A stretch of 64,000 bases of DNA from Strongylocentrotus droebachiensis. Taxonomy: Eukaryota > Echinodermata > Echinoidea > Camarodonta > Strongylocentrotidae. Positions 32,486 to 44,200 of the stretch are shown here, one piece after another; the stretch's first letter is position 1; each line of letters begins with the position of its first letter. The DNA lies in the NCBI GenBank assembly GCA_035222895.1, contig JAVYIG010000036.1, positions 1,156,510 through 1,220,509 on the forward strand, given 5' to 3'. A model generated the notes under the pieces. It saw only the letters and a list, made by a program, of their open reading frames with translations. It had not been told where the DNA came from and searched no databases. Both the position numbers and the translations under genes were made by a program.

Positions 32486-32635
32486 ACATCTAGATCTAAA
32501 CTAGACCGAATTTTCCGTCTCTTTCGTTCGTTAGCCTCTTATTGGGGTAGGGTCGGCCGGGGGTAGGGTCGGCCGGCTCTCTCAGAGAGAGGCTAACGAA
32601 CGAAAGAGACGGAAAATTCGGTCTAGATCTAGACT
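32486..32635. repeat. Long inverted repeat with arms of about 48 bp
   Basis: Arms carry ACTAGACCGAATTTTCCGTC and its complement and continue through TCTTTCGTTCGTTAGCCTC. The spacer of about 45 bp holds a doubled GGGTAGGGTCGGCCGG. A third partial arm (AGACTAGACCGAAAA) lies near 32754. Confidence 0.85.
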
Positions 32636-33248
32636 AGACTCTACTACTAATACTGGCGCTAGATGGCTGACAACAAATCATGTTGACTACGAGACTTTCT
32701 CGGATTAATCATTAATTAATTAGGATCTAAATGAGCAACCTATCGTAGACTCTAGACTAGACCGAAAACTTCAGTCTCTCTAATCGTCGGTTGTTCCACT
32801 GAGACTACGTCTGGCTCCACTAGACCTCCGGGAATGTCAACAAATGTCAGTTTTATTAAAGAAATGACAAAATCAGACGGTTATTTCTGTCTAACTCTAG
32901 ACTAGACTAGACTCTAAGTCAATTATTTCTGTGTTATTTTTTATCTTAAATAATATTCAGTGTAATATTGCAGCCAAAGTGGATAGGTCTCAGTGAAGAC
33001 TTTAAGAGTGAAAAACTTGTTGCATATCTCATTCATCGCGGTCCGGACGAACCGAACCATTCATTCCCCACACTACCCATAGGATGTACTTCAGTCTATG
33101 TATAGATCGAGGCTGTCAAAGGAGCCAGATGTAATCTCAGCGGAACAAACCGTCGATATCAGAGACTGAAGCTAGCAATCCAAATTTATGCGAACTTCCA
33201 CATTTCTATTATAAAGACCAATGTTCTTTTCTCTATGTCTTTCTGCAG

Positions 33249-33646
33249 ACTGCTCAATAGAATGCTGGTGGTTGGTATTCCTCCCGACGTATACTAGGCA
33301 TAATATAGAGAGGGGCGGAAAGGAAATAGACCTGTATAAAGCAGCGTTGGCAGGCAAAAACATGGCAGATATGGGAGACAAAGACAAATCAGTAGAAAAG
33401 GAGGAGGAGGAGGAGGAGGAGGAGGAGGAGGAGAAGGAGGAGGAGGAGGAGGAGAAGGAGGAGGAGGAGAAGGAGAAGAAGAAGAAGAACAACAACAACA
33501 ACAAGAACCGCAAGAACAATGAGAAGGAGGAGGAGGAGAACAAGCAGGAGGAGGAGAAGGAGGAGGTCGTAGGCCTACCGGTAGTCAAGATGAAAGATAA
33601 TCCAAAAGGAATGATATTCAAAACTATGAAATATACATGTATCTAG
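33249..33646 (+). CDS. Possible exon encoding a Glu/Lys-rich tract
   Basis: After a good acceptor (TATGTCTTTCTGCAG) an open frame runs about 130 residues to TAG at 33644-33646. It includes IERGGKEIDLYKAALAGKNM, a good-context ATG at 33362, then about 70 residues of almost pure Glu/Lys from a GAG repeat. Possible donors in it are phase 0, whereas the next recombinase-gene exon (35096) needs phase 2, so a direct join fails. It may be a separate gene or a chance frame over a GAG repeat. Confidence 0.3.
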
Positions 33647-34164
33647 TTCAAGGTCAAGTTTCAAGTTTAGTTTGTTTCACATTTCATGAAATTAGAATTC
33701 ACATAATTGACAAAATTAGAATATGATATGAAATATACTAAAAGTATCACATATATTATCAATTCTTTGTTAAGACGTCAAAATTAATTGTATTGAATAG
33801 CAGGTTATACAGGGTGAAATGTGATGAACCAATTCAAAAGCTCAGCTTGTAGATTATAGGTTGCCCTAAATAAAACTAGCATTTGATTGAAATGGTTGCA
33901 ATGGTGAAGGACGTAACAATAATAATAGGTGGGCAAGAAGGCCTAAGAGTAAGATGATATACAAAGTGAAACAAGCAAAAATAGCCAAAACAGCAAAAAC
34001 AAAATTGGAAACAGCGATCGAGCACATTCGCATTCCCGAAGGCCCTCCGAGAACAGGCGCGATACATCAGAACATAATTGTCGGAGAAGGCCAACTGTGT
34101 AGGTCGTACCGAGGCGACAATATTCATGAAATGTTCAATGTAGAATATCATAAGTACTTTAATT

Positions 34165-34370
34165 ACAATGTGGGTCATATGAATTAAAAAAGGACTGTCT
34201 AAGCTTATGCTTGAAACAATTCAACGACAGGGATTCTACATGTATCTCCTTGTTCAGCGTGTTCCAAAATGTTGGTCCTAAATGAATTATTGTTTTGAGT
34301 GATACAGTGCGGATGCGGAAGAGGTGAAAATAATCATTTTGTCTGGTGGGATGAGTGGACGGCATTGTTT
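34165..34370 (-). mobile_element. LINE 3' fragment
   Basis: The minus frame reads HPTRQNDYFHLFRIRT, IIHLGPTFWNTLNKEI and SLNCFKHKLRQSFFNSY, the conserved C-terminus of LINE ORF2 proteins (GP..WN.L...I....SL..FK..L). Only this tail is left. Confidence 0.65.
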
Positions 34371-35095
34371 TTTATGAACATGGGAGTAAAGACACTGGGT
34401 AAATCACCTTTGTTTAGCTGGTACATGAAGAGGGCAGGCCAAGACAATAATAGTACAAATCAGATATTTTTAGTATGTTGTCAGTACGAAAATATCCATC
34501 AGTATGCGAGCGAAAATCAGCAAAGTTAATTGTTCGTACTGATCTTTTTTTAATAATGAAAATATTTTCAATGTTTATTTTCGAACAGTTCCCCTGTGCT
34601 AGGGTGATAATAATGTACCATATAAGATGTTTAATACATGAGAAGGAAAATAGCATTTCAGTTTATTTATAATATCTGTAATATGATAACCATCAAAAGT
34701 CACCCATCGAACAGTTGATAACATCCATAGCCATGAAAACTAACTAATAATTCAGCAGCTTTCTAGGCCATTATGAAGCAAACTAGCAAACTCTTTAATA
34801 TGTTGCTAATAATGACATCATTGGGTGCATAAGTCTTTAAAAAAAGCATCTGTAAATAAATGAAATAAAAGAAAATTGTATGCGGTGTAGTGATTAAAAA
34901 TCAAGATCACTGATTAAATAATATCAGACAACCCAACGTTGCTTAAGTATTGGGTTGGGTTTGTAGATGCATGTAGTAGCATGATTTAGCTTAATAATTG
35001 AAACAATTAAACAGAGTAGATATTATACGGTAATGAATTAGAATTGGTTCTTGGTTCACTGACAATTGCATCTTTCCATGACAAATTACCTTCAG
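34371..35095. other. Intergenic or intronic, nothing recognised
   Basis: AT-rich. No exon with matching phase for the 35096 exon could be identified here. Confidence 0.4.
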
Positions 35096-35230
35096 GGAAG
35101 AGGAATCGCATACGAAGACGATGCCTGATATGTCGAGAAGAAACATCAGATATATGTCAAAGCATCTTGAACGGAAACACAGACTAAATGGAGAGGAACG
35201 GTGGAAGTATATTTATCAAGCAAGATCCAG
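35096..35230 (+). CDS. Recombinase-type gene exon 1: zinc-knuckle-like
   Basis: The open frame, needing two bases from upstream, encodes 44 residues with MPDMSRRNIRYMSKHLERKH, like the CPxC...LSxHL..xH module at the start of this family. The two cysteines appear only in the adjacent frame (RCLICREE), so the pair may have been lost by a small frameshift. It ends AG|GTATGT. Confidence 0.6.
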
Positions 35231-38200
35231 GTATGTTTGACCACACTATACACTTTAACAACACCATATGTCTGTTTGATATGGACAGACAACTAATAGA
35301 GATGTTAGTGTTAGTGTTGGTTATTTTACCTGACTGCTAAGAAAGCATGAATGCTTGTTAGTAAGCAACCAGAGGACCAACGGATTTAGGTTCTCTCCTA
35401 GGGACCTGGTAATGAGGATTAATGCCTAACCAAAGGGCACGAGCTCATCAACTTGGTTTCGAACTCAGGTCGCCGGAGTATGAGACCACCACTCTACCAA
35501 CTGAGCTATCGCGTTAGAGCAATTACCCAATGTATTTTCTAAGAATAATTATTATTCCGATATAATGTATAATGACTTGATTAATTTGCATGATTTTTTT
35601 TTATAGTTTCATTAGGTTTTCATAAATTCATATGGGGATTCATGAAATTGAGAAATGTTTTTTTTATTTTTTATGTTTCCATAATTCTTTTGTCCATGCA
35701 TGTGTGCATCGATTGGTCTATCTTTCCAGATTTAGCATGAAAGTACAAATATCACATGAGTCAAACAGTGAGTGTGGAATAGTTATATGCTGGAGTAGGA
35801 ATTCTTCAATGCTGTAGACATGATTGTTTAGAGCATGTTTTTTAAATCTGTGTGTTTTTTTTTTTTTTTTTTTTTTTTTGGGGGGGGGGGGGGCGGTTAA
35901 GTCTATTAACAAGTTCTTGTATATATCTTGCATAGTTCACAGTAACAACTGTTTTGTTTTTTCGTACAAAGTGTCCCTATTCAACGCTTAGGAAAAAAAG
36001 GAGAGAAGAAAAGGCTGACTGCCCCAAGAGCTTACTGCCCCAAATGTCCCGCTAAAAACCTGTCTAATTTGTTGGACCACAACAAAAGGAAACATTCGGG
36101 AGAGAAAGAAATACTGGTACATGTACAAAGTGGTAAGACTTGATTATCTGACTGTAAAGTAGATTTAATGTTCTTGCATGAGAAGATACATACATACAAA
36201 GTGGTAAGACTTGATTGTCTGACTGTAAAGTGGATTTTTAATGTTTGTGCATGACAATATAAAAAAAAAAAATTATATAAAATAAAGAGATTTTACAGCC
36301 AAGATAAGAGAATATGATTTTTTTTTTCTTCTGATGACTTAAATAAATGAAGTAAACTGAATTCCTGTTGAATACAGTTAAAGATTGTTTGGTATTTAGT
36401 AAAGCAAAGCGCATGTCATGCCATTATTTCAATTATGGTATTTGTGTACAGAAATTCAGAAGTCTCTACAAATTGTCTCATGTAGTACATGTATTGTAAG
36501 TGGTGAATAATAGATTCTATTTGAATTATTCTTTTTTACAATATACTTATAAATTTAATTACAACTGTAGCTGGAAAGCAAATATGTTTTTCAGCTTATG
36601 TTGAAAGCTACAATTGGATTATATTTGTAGCTTTTCCTTGATGAATTAACCTTTAATTTCGTATTTAGCTTTATTTGCCTTCAATAGAACAACAGGAAGA
36701 AGAACTGAACATTCTTCAAAAGTATGGGCGGTATGTGCAATTCTGCTCGGCTGGCCACCACATATCGAATATTAAACGAGTTGAACAGCTACTTGGAAGA
36801 GAAGGAGGGATGAAACAACTCTTCGTTGACAAGGGAACTCTTCGTTGACAAGGGATCAATGTAATCAAGGTAATGTTTAATAATACAAGAGCTATTGGGC
36901 CTTGGAGTTGGTTGTGGCTGTTGGTTGTTGCCTGGACAATTACCTCAAAGGTAAAGACCATTTAGACAATGAGCTGGAGTTAAAAGAAGCAGAAAAGTAA
37001 AAGGAACTGGTTGACAAAAGTTTGAGGTTGTGGGTTCGAACCTCGACCGCGTCATACCAAAAGATGTTAAAAGATGGGAGTTGTTGCTACCTTGTTTGGC
37101 GTTCAACAATAAGGGATAGAGCAACGTCGATCTGGCGCTGCTCAGTGGCTGCCGGGCTCACGATCAATTGGGCAAAAAGAATTTCCGTTTCGGTTTAATA
37201 ACATTTGGAGTGGACTATTAGGCTATTATTATTATTATTATTATTATTATTATGAATTTTGTATTACTAGTGTTGAGATTAATCAAACATCAAAGGGCAA
37301 TTTTGTACTGCATCATGTGTGTACTATTTCCATTGATCTTTGTGTAACATGTAATATTTCATTTTCAAAATAGGGGTTGTAAAAATTGATGTTGCAAATA
37401 TATCATTGGCAACATGTATGATGGATATAATTCTTGAGGGGGAAAAAGAAATTGATTTTTAAAAAGTCTTTTTGTACTGTGCTATTAATAACTTTGTTGA
37501 CATTTTGTGTTTGATTGATCACATCTTTAAGATTGATGTCAAATAGGCCAAACGTTCACTGACATGTTCCTCTCCTTTTCGGCTTAAAAGTGTATTATCT
37601 ACATGTAAATGGGTGTCTTCTTTCATTATCATATTTATGCTCTGATTATAGTAATTATATGTGGACGGTTAATACCATGAGAAAATAATGTGGATTTGGG
37701 ATGCAAACCTGAATCCGGTCATTCCATTATCAAATATAATTTAAGTTTGTGCTCCTGATATTGCAGTTGTATGTATTATTCACCTGAATGTAGGAACTGG
37801 TATTCATTTCCCCCAATATACAGGGTTTATGAGAAATTGAAAGATCAGTACCAGCCTACTCTATCTATCTATCTATCAGGCTAGAAGAAGATGGTGATGG
37901 TGATGATCAACGGCCCTTCTTCATCCAGACCAATGGTGCTCCATTGAAAAAACCGTCTCCGGAACTTCAGAAAAGCTGGGTGAGGTGGGGGTATAATAGC
38001 ACCATCAGTACAAGAGCAATCAGGAAGACGGTGGCAACAATGGTAATTAATTTTTTTGAAAACTATAGATTTGTTATGCCTCTGCCTGGAGGCATTATGT
38101 TTTCGGGTTGTCCGTCCATCCATCAGTCTCGTTTTCATTCTCGTTCTCGCGATAACTTAAAAAAGATTTGACGGAACAACTGCAAATTTTGATCATGTAT

Positions 38201-41200
38201 GCATATGGGAGGGACAATGATCTGATTAGATTTTGGGGTCATGTGGTCAAATGTCATAGATTTTCATTCTCGCGATAACTAAAGAACCACTTGACGGGTA
38301 ACTTCAAATGTGGATTATACAATGTCTTTTAAATAAGACCATTTTTTCAGTTTTGTATTACACAAAGGTCAATTGGTTTTCTTGAATTTTGTTGTTCGAT
38401 GAGACTAATAGTATGAAATTTCCATTCCTATTTTAAATGTAAGTGTGTTTTTCTATTTTCTTGCCATCAGTTGCCAATTCCCACGTTGCTACTTAATGAA
38501 CCACTCGTTGAAGACTGCAGATACGAATTATGCAGCTCGATGGAAAACGGAGCAAAATGTAGAAGCTCAGCATTTGATGAGATCCCTACTGTTAGATGAG
38601 GTGAGCACATAGACACAATGCTGCTTTTCAGCACTATTTAGTTCCCCCAAAACAGAGCTGTAATTAAGTATCAAAAGTCTAATGCATATATTTTTTATCA
38701 TTTGAGAAAATAGCAGGAACATTTATTTGAATTAATACTGCATTACGGTATACTACACTGTATTATAAAAATGTCACCACGCCCATGTGGTATATTAAAT
38801 TTGTGATTTCTTATTCAGGTGGCATCTGAATGAAGTGATGAGTATCAAGAACAGTATATTGCATGAATAATTGTTGCACATGGAGTTCAATTCTGTAAAT
38901 CATGTTATAATACTATTTTATTATTTCTAAAGTTACACAACTGCCTTGAAATTTCAAGATAAAAAGTTTTAGACAATTAGTTTTAATTGCATAGTGGGAG
39001 AAAATTCTGTAAGAAAGAGCCAATGTATTAGGAAATATTAGCTGAAGATTTGCTTCCTTTCTCACTCTTATGTTCATGAAGGTACTAAATGAGGAGGAGG
39101 AGCCAATACCTGACATGACAGAGGAAGAGTTCTATGAGGACGAATCAACCGAGGAGGAAGATGTAGATGGCAATGTATGTATGGCAGTTTATTGCAAAAA
39201 TACATAAAATTACTTCTCACTTCTGAGGTATTGAGTAATTCCAATGGAATGTTTTGCACAGGTACTTGATATAAATAACAATTGAATATGTTTTGTAATC
39301 AGTTGAGAAATGAAGCCTTCTGAGCATCTGGAGTTCATGGATCTTGAGGGGAACTGACTGAAGTCAGTATGACTAAATTTGATTTCAGAGGGCTTTTTGA
39401 TATCGTCGTGTATTACAAAAAAATTGTCAAATTTAACCCTATATACATGTAGATAAGGCTATTTAAAAACTGCATAGCCTGAGGGCGTTTCTGTTTGACA
39501 CCGTTGCGTAGAAGAGCGTGGAAGATTCTTAAGTCGTCCAGCAGCATGCACTCCATTCATAGACAGCTAAGATATGCACTACACATCATGTGCGGGAACG
39601 AGCTGAGCCTGATCTAATCTAAAGGGGAAAACAATGAAGTACATAAGGAAAGAGAAGAGGAAATAGAGTTTATTGTATTTCTTTGTTTTTCCTTTGATCT
39701 ATCCTCTCCCCTTCCTTTATGTATTTCTTTTTTCTTCCTTCCATCAATCTACATTTCTTTGTTTTATCTTGTACTTTATGCTCTCCCGTTATGTTGAAAT
39801 GATACATGAAATCAGGTTTTTGAGGAATTTTGGATCCGACGTGCAAGTACAAAATTATGCATAGCTTTAGAACCCCATGCCTGGGCGTCACAAATTTGGT
39901 CTCAAAAGATGCATAGGACAAAAGTCCTGAAAATTTAGTGAGAGATATTTTTGTGTTAAAAAATGTTGAGGGGGATGCTAATTTAGCCTCCCCTCGGGCT
40001 GCATGTATATAGGGTTAAACTTTCATTCAACCTTCCATGACTCCTTGATTCTTCATGCAGACATGTCCAAGAGATAGGGGAGAGTCATCCTCAAGACCAG
40101 AGAAAAACAAGGCATTCAAAGTCCAACCAAAGACAGCAGTAAGTGTAGCTTTTTAGCCATACATTAAATTATGCATTCATTAAATCACTACTATTTTTAC
40201 TTGGTCGTGTCTGAAAATATGTGGCACACTGAGAACAATTTGCTGCAAAAATATAAATTGTTCATGTTTTCATTACTTTGTTTTGCCCATAATGAATCTA
40301 TGCTTTGCAGATGTTCACAAGTTCTTTCTCTGTGACTGTACTGCATAAGTGGAAAGTCATCAGGAAAATCTGGCTTTACAAATTATTCCAGTAATAATAA
40401 TAATCTTTTAAAGTCCACTCCAAATTTTATTAAGTTAAACCGAAAATGGAAATTCTTTTTGACCAATTGATCGTGAGCCCGGCAGCCACTGAGCAGCGCC
40501 AGATCGACGTTGCTCTATCCCTTATTGTTGAACGCCAAACAAGGTAGCACCAACTCCCGTCTTTTAACGTCTTTTGGTATGACGCCGCCGGGGTTCGAAC
40601 CGACGACCTCCCAGTTGTGAGGCAGACGCTCTACTGACGCTCTACTGTATTGGTGTAATGAAGGGCATACCTGTACATCATCTCCAAAAATAACACTACA
40701 TTGTGTAATCAGAGATATGTGTGGCAGTAATAGTAATTCCTGTAACAATTAAACAGGATTTTTTTTAGGGGGGTTATATGTTATAACATTTCAGCCAAAT
40801 TCATCTACTTCCCAATTTAATCATGTGGTCATGATCATACATCTCATCATCATCTTCTTCATCACAGGCTACATAGCTACAGAACTATAAATGCTTCATG
40901 ACGCTTTGGTCCGGTACAGATGAAACTTCATCATCATCATCATCATCATGATACGAGGAGAGGTAGATCCTGTAATCCTCGGTCACTTCTTCAGGGTTGG
41001 TTATGTTCTAGAGGTTAACTTATTGCACATGCGCAGATTTTGGGACGGTTTTGATCATATAAATTTTACTCGAATCGCTCAGACCACCAGTGCTTGTCCA
41101 GTCTCATCTTGAAGATATCGATGGAGTTCGAGTCAATTATTTCTTGAGGGAGACTATTCCAGTCCGGACACCACTCTGTTGCTGAAAAAGCACTTCCTTA

Positions 41201-44200
41201 TATTTAGACGAGACCTTTCCTTGAAAATCTTTAGAGAGTGTCCTCGGGTTCGAGTATCGAGTGATAAGGTGAAGAAGTGACTTGGGTCCAGCCTTACTAA
41301 GCCCTTTAGTATTTTGAAGACTGTAATGGCATCGCCTCTCCGTCTCCTATAGTACAAGGAGTGTAGGTCAAAAATCTTTAGCCTGTCTGTGTAGGGAAGT
41401 TCTCTTGTCTCTGGCATCATCTTTGTCGCTCTCCTCTGGACCCTTTCAACTTTGTAGCCATCTTCCTTCCAGCGTGAGTGCCATAGGATGTTACCATATT
41501 CCAAGTGTGGTCTTACTAATGTCTTGAATAGGAGGGGTAGAGTCTTAGTGTCCAGCCTGGTGAAGGTACGTCTTATTATTCCGAGGAGTTGGTTTGCTTT
41601 GTTTACTGCCATAGATACATGTTCATGGAACCTAAGTTCGACATCTACTTGAACACCCAGGTCTTTTTCAAGAGTGGATATCTTGACTTCTTCTCCTTTC
41701 ATGTGGTAATTGACCTTTCTGTTGTTTCTACCCAGGTGAATAACTGCACACTTGCTTTGGTTGAAGGGTAGTTGCCACTTCTCAGCCCACAAGGTGAGAT
41801 TTGTCAGGTCCGTCTGTAGTGATGAGGAGTCTACCTGATTTCCTACTTCTCTGTATAATTTGGTGTCATCAGCAAAGAGTAGAATCTTGGAGGTAACTCT
41901 CTTAGGCAAGTTATTTATGAAGATGACAAACAGAATAGGCCCAAGGATGCTCCCCTGTGGTATTCCGCTCTTCACCGCAGTCCATGTTGATGTCACTCCA
42001 TTCATGGCTACTCTCTGCTTTCTACCTTTGAGGAAGGCTCCAATCCAAGAAAGTAGTGAATTCACAATTCCATGAGCTTCCAGCTTAAGTAGTAGTCTTT
42101 CATGCGGAACTGCATCAAATGCCTTTCTGAAGTCAAGATATAAAACGTCAATAGGCTGATTGTCGTCAAGAATATTAGACCAATTCTCCATTGCCCACAG
42201 AAGTTGTGTCATACATGATCTCCCATTCACAAAGCCGTGCTGACATTCAGAGAGGAGTTCGTTTATATCAAAGTATTTCATTACGGCATCTCTAATAATA
42301 CTTTCGAGCATTTTTCCGATGACTGATGTTAGAGTAACTGGTCTGTAGTTCTCTACTGCCTTCCTGCTTCCTTTCTTATAGATTGGAGTAACGTTTCCTT
42401 GCTTCCAGTCTTCCAGAAGTGATTTCTCCTCCAGTGACCTGTTGAATAGGACTGACAGGGGTTCCGCCATTTCCTTGGATATTTCTTTCAGCAGTAGGGG
42501 ATGAATGTTGTCAGGTCCAGCTGATTTATTTCCATTCAGGTTTTTGAGTTTCTTTTCCACAGTTTCTGGGTTTGTTGTCACTTTATCGATGCAGGAATCA
42601 TTGTTTAATCTGGTCAAAGTTGGTAGGTATTCAAGGTCCTCATGAGTGAGGACGCTAGCAAAGTAGGTATTTAATGCCTCAACTTTTTCCTCATCAGTCT
42701 GTAGGGGGGTGCCATCACTGCTGATTAAATCTCCAATGCCAGATTTTGATTTTCTCTTATGATTTGCATTGTTCCAAAATCCTTTAGGATTTGTACCAAT
42801 ATTGCTGATGAGGTCGTCTTCATGGTCTTTCCTAAGTTGACGTGTCATTCTTCGAAGGCTGTTGGTAGCTTCTCTGTACATCTTGTTGTTGTGACTACAT
42901 CTCAATTTTCTATATTTATCCCAGAGGTGACTTTTCCTCTTCTGGAGAATAAGAGCTTCTTTAGTCATGTAGATGCTTTTCTTTCTCCTGCCTTTGTGGT
43001 GAGCTTTAGGAATACACTCTTCCATTTCATCATATAGCTTCTTTGTGATCGTTGACCATGTTTCATTGCAGTTTTTATCTTCCAAAAGATCAGTCCAATT
43101 TACAGCACTAAGATTTTCTCTCATTTTGATGAAATCTCCTTTGTACATATTGTATTGATCAGGTCTTTTGCTCTTGTGAGGTTCACTCTGAATACTTAAG
43201 TCAACATGAAGGCTGCAATGGTCGCTCCTTCCAAGTGGTGGTCGATGTGAGACTTCCTGGATCATTTCTTCAATGTTTGTAATGACAAGGTCAAGTACAT
43301 TTGCTGTCTGACCTCCTCGGTATCTGGTAGGGTCCCGAACGTGCTGGAACATATCTGTGCTTTGCAGTGCATCAAGAAACATGTGTGCTAGGTGATTACT
43401 AGGTGCTTCTACGTGCAACTTATCCCAGTCTATTTCTGGAATATTGAAATCTCCAATCAATATTACGTGTGATTCTTGCCTGGTACTAACGGTACTAATG
43501 AGTTCACTTAGAGCATCTGAATTTTCTTTTGAGCTTGAAGGGCTGCGGTACAAACATCCAACTAAGAGCTGATCTTTTTTGGACAAGTTTACCTTACACC
43601 ATGTTGCTTCTTGAAAGTCGGTAACAATTTCCACTTCCGTTGCTTTCAAATCCTTCTTGCAATAAATGGAAACTCCTCTTTTAGCCCCGCTTTCCAGATT
43701 TGAGAACATATCATATCCTTCAATACTGAATGAGACTGCTGAATGGTTTGTAGTGCTTGATTTCGGTAGAACTACATTTATCATAACAATGTCTGGAATC
43801 ACCTGTGCTATTGCTAGTTGTAACTCTTCCATTTTATTACTAAGCGAGTCAGCATTTGTGTAAAATATAGACAAGTTTGAGGGCTTTGCATGGGTGTGCA
43901 TGTATGTACTCCGACTCACTCCTTCAGTATCCTGTACTTCAGCTTGGGTGGTCAGTCATTGGACGTCCTCCTCTGAACCCCCCCCCCCCCCCCCACTGCT
44001 CCTAACAATTCCACTTCACTGTCACTGCTCTGCCTGCTCATTTCTACGGAAGACTGTGGGTCGGGGGCGTTCTGGTTCCTTCTACTTTCTGCTTGGGTGT
44101 TTCTCAGTGTAGAAGCAAGTGCTTCATTTTCTTCTCCCTTAGTCTTTCTTTCTTTTAGGTTTGTTGACCTTTCAGACATTTGGACTACTCTTCCTCGACG

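Noticed and set aside
34299-34529. Possible GRF-type zinc finger (CGCGRGENNHFVWWDEW)
   Set aside because: The DNA is the antisense of a recognisable LINE C-terminus (34165-34370), which explains it better.
35455-35520. A tRNA gene on the minus strand
   Set aside because: A and B boxes are good but the acceptor stem does not pair and a SINE body follows.
43894-44112. Plus-strand open frames across the CR1-like LINE
   Set aside because: They are shadows of the minus-strand ORFs.
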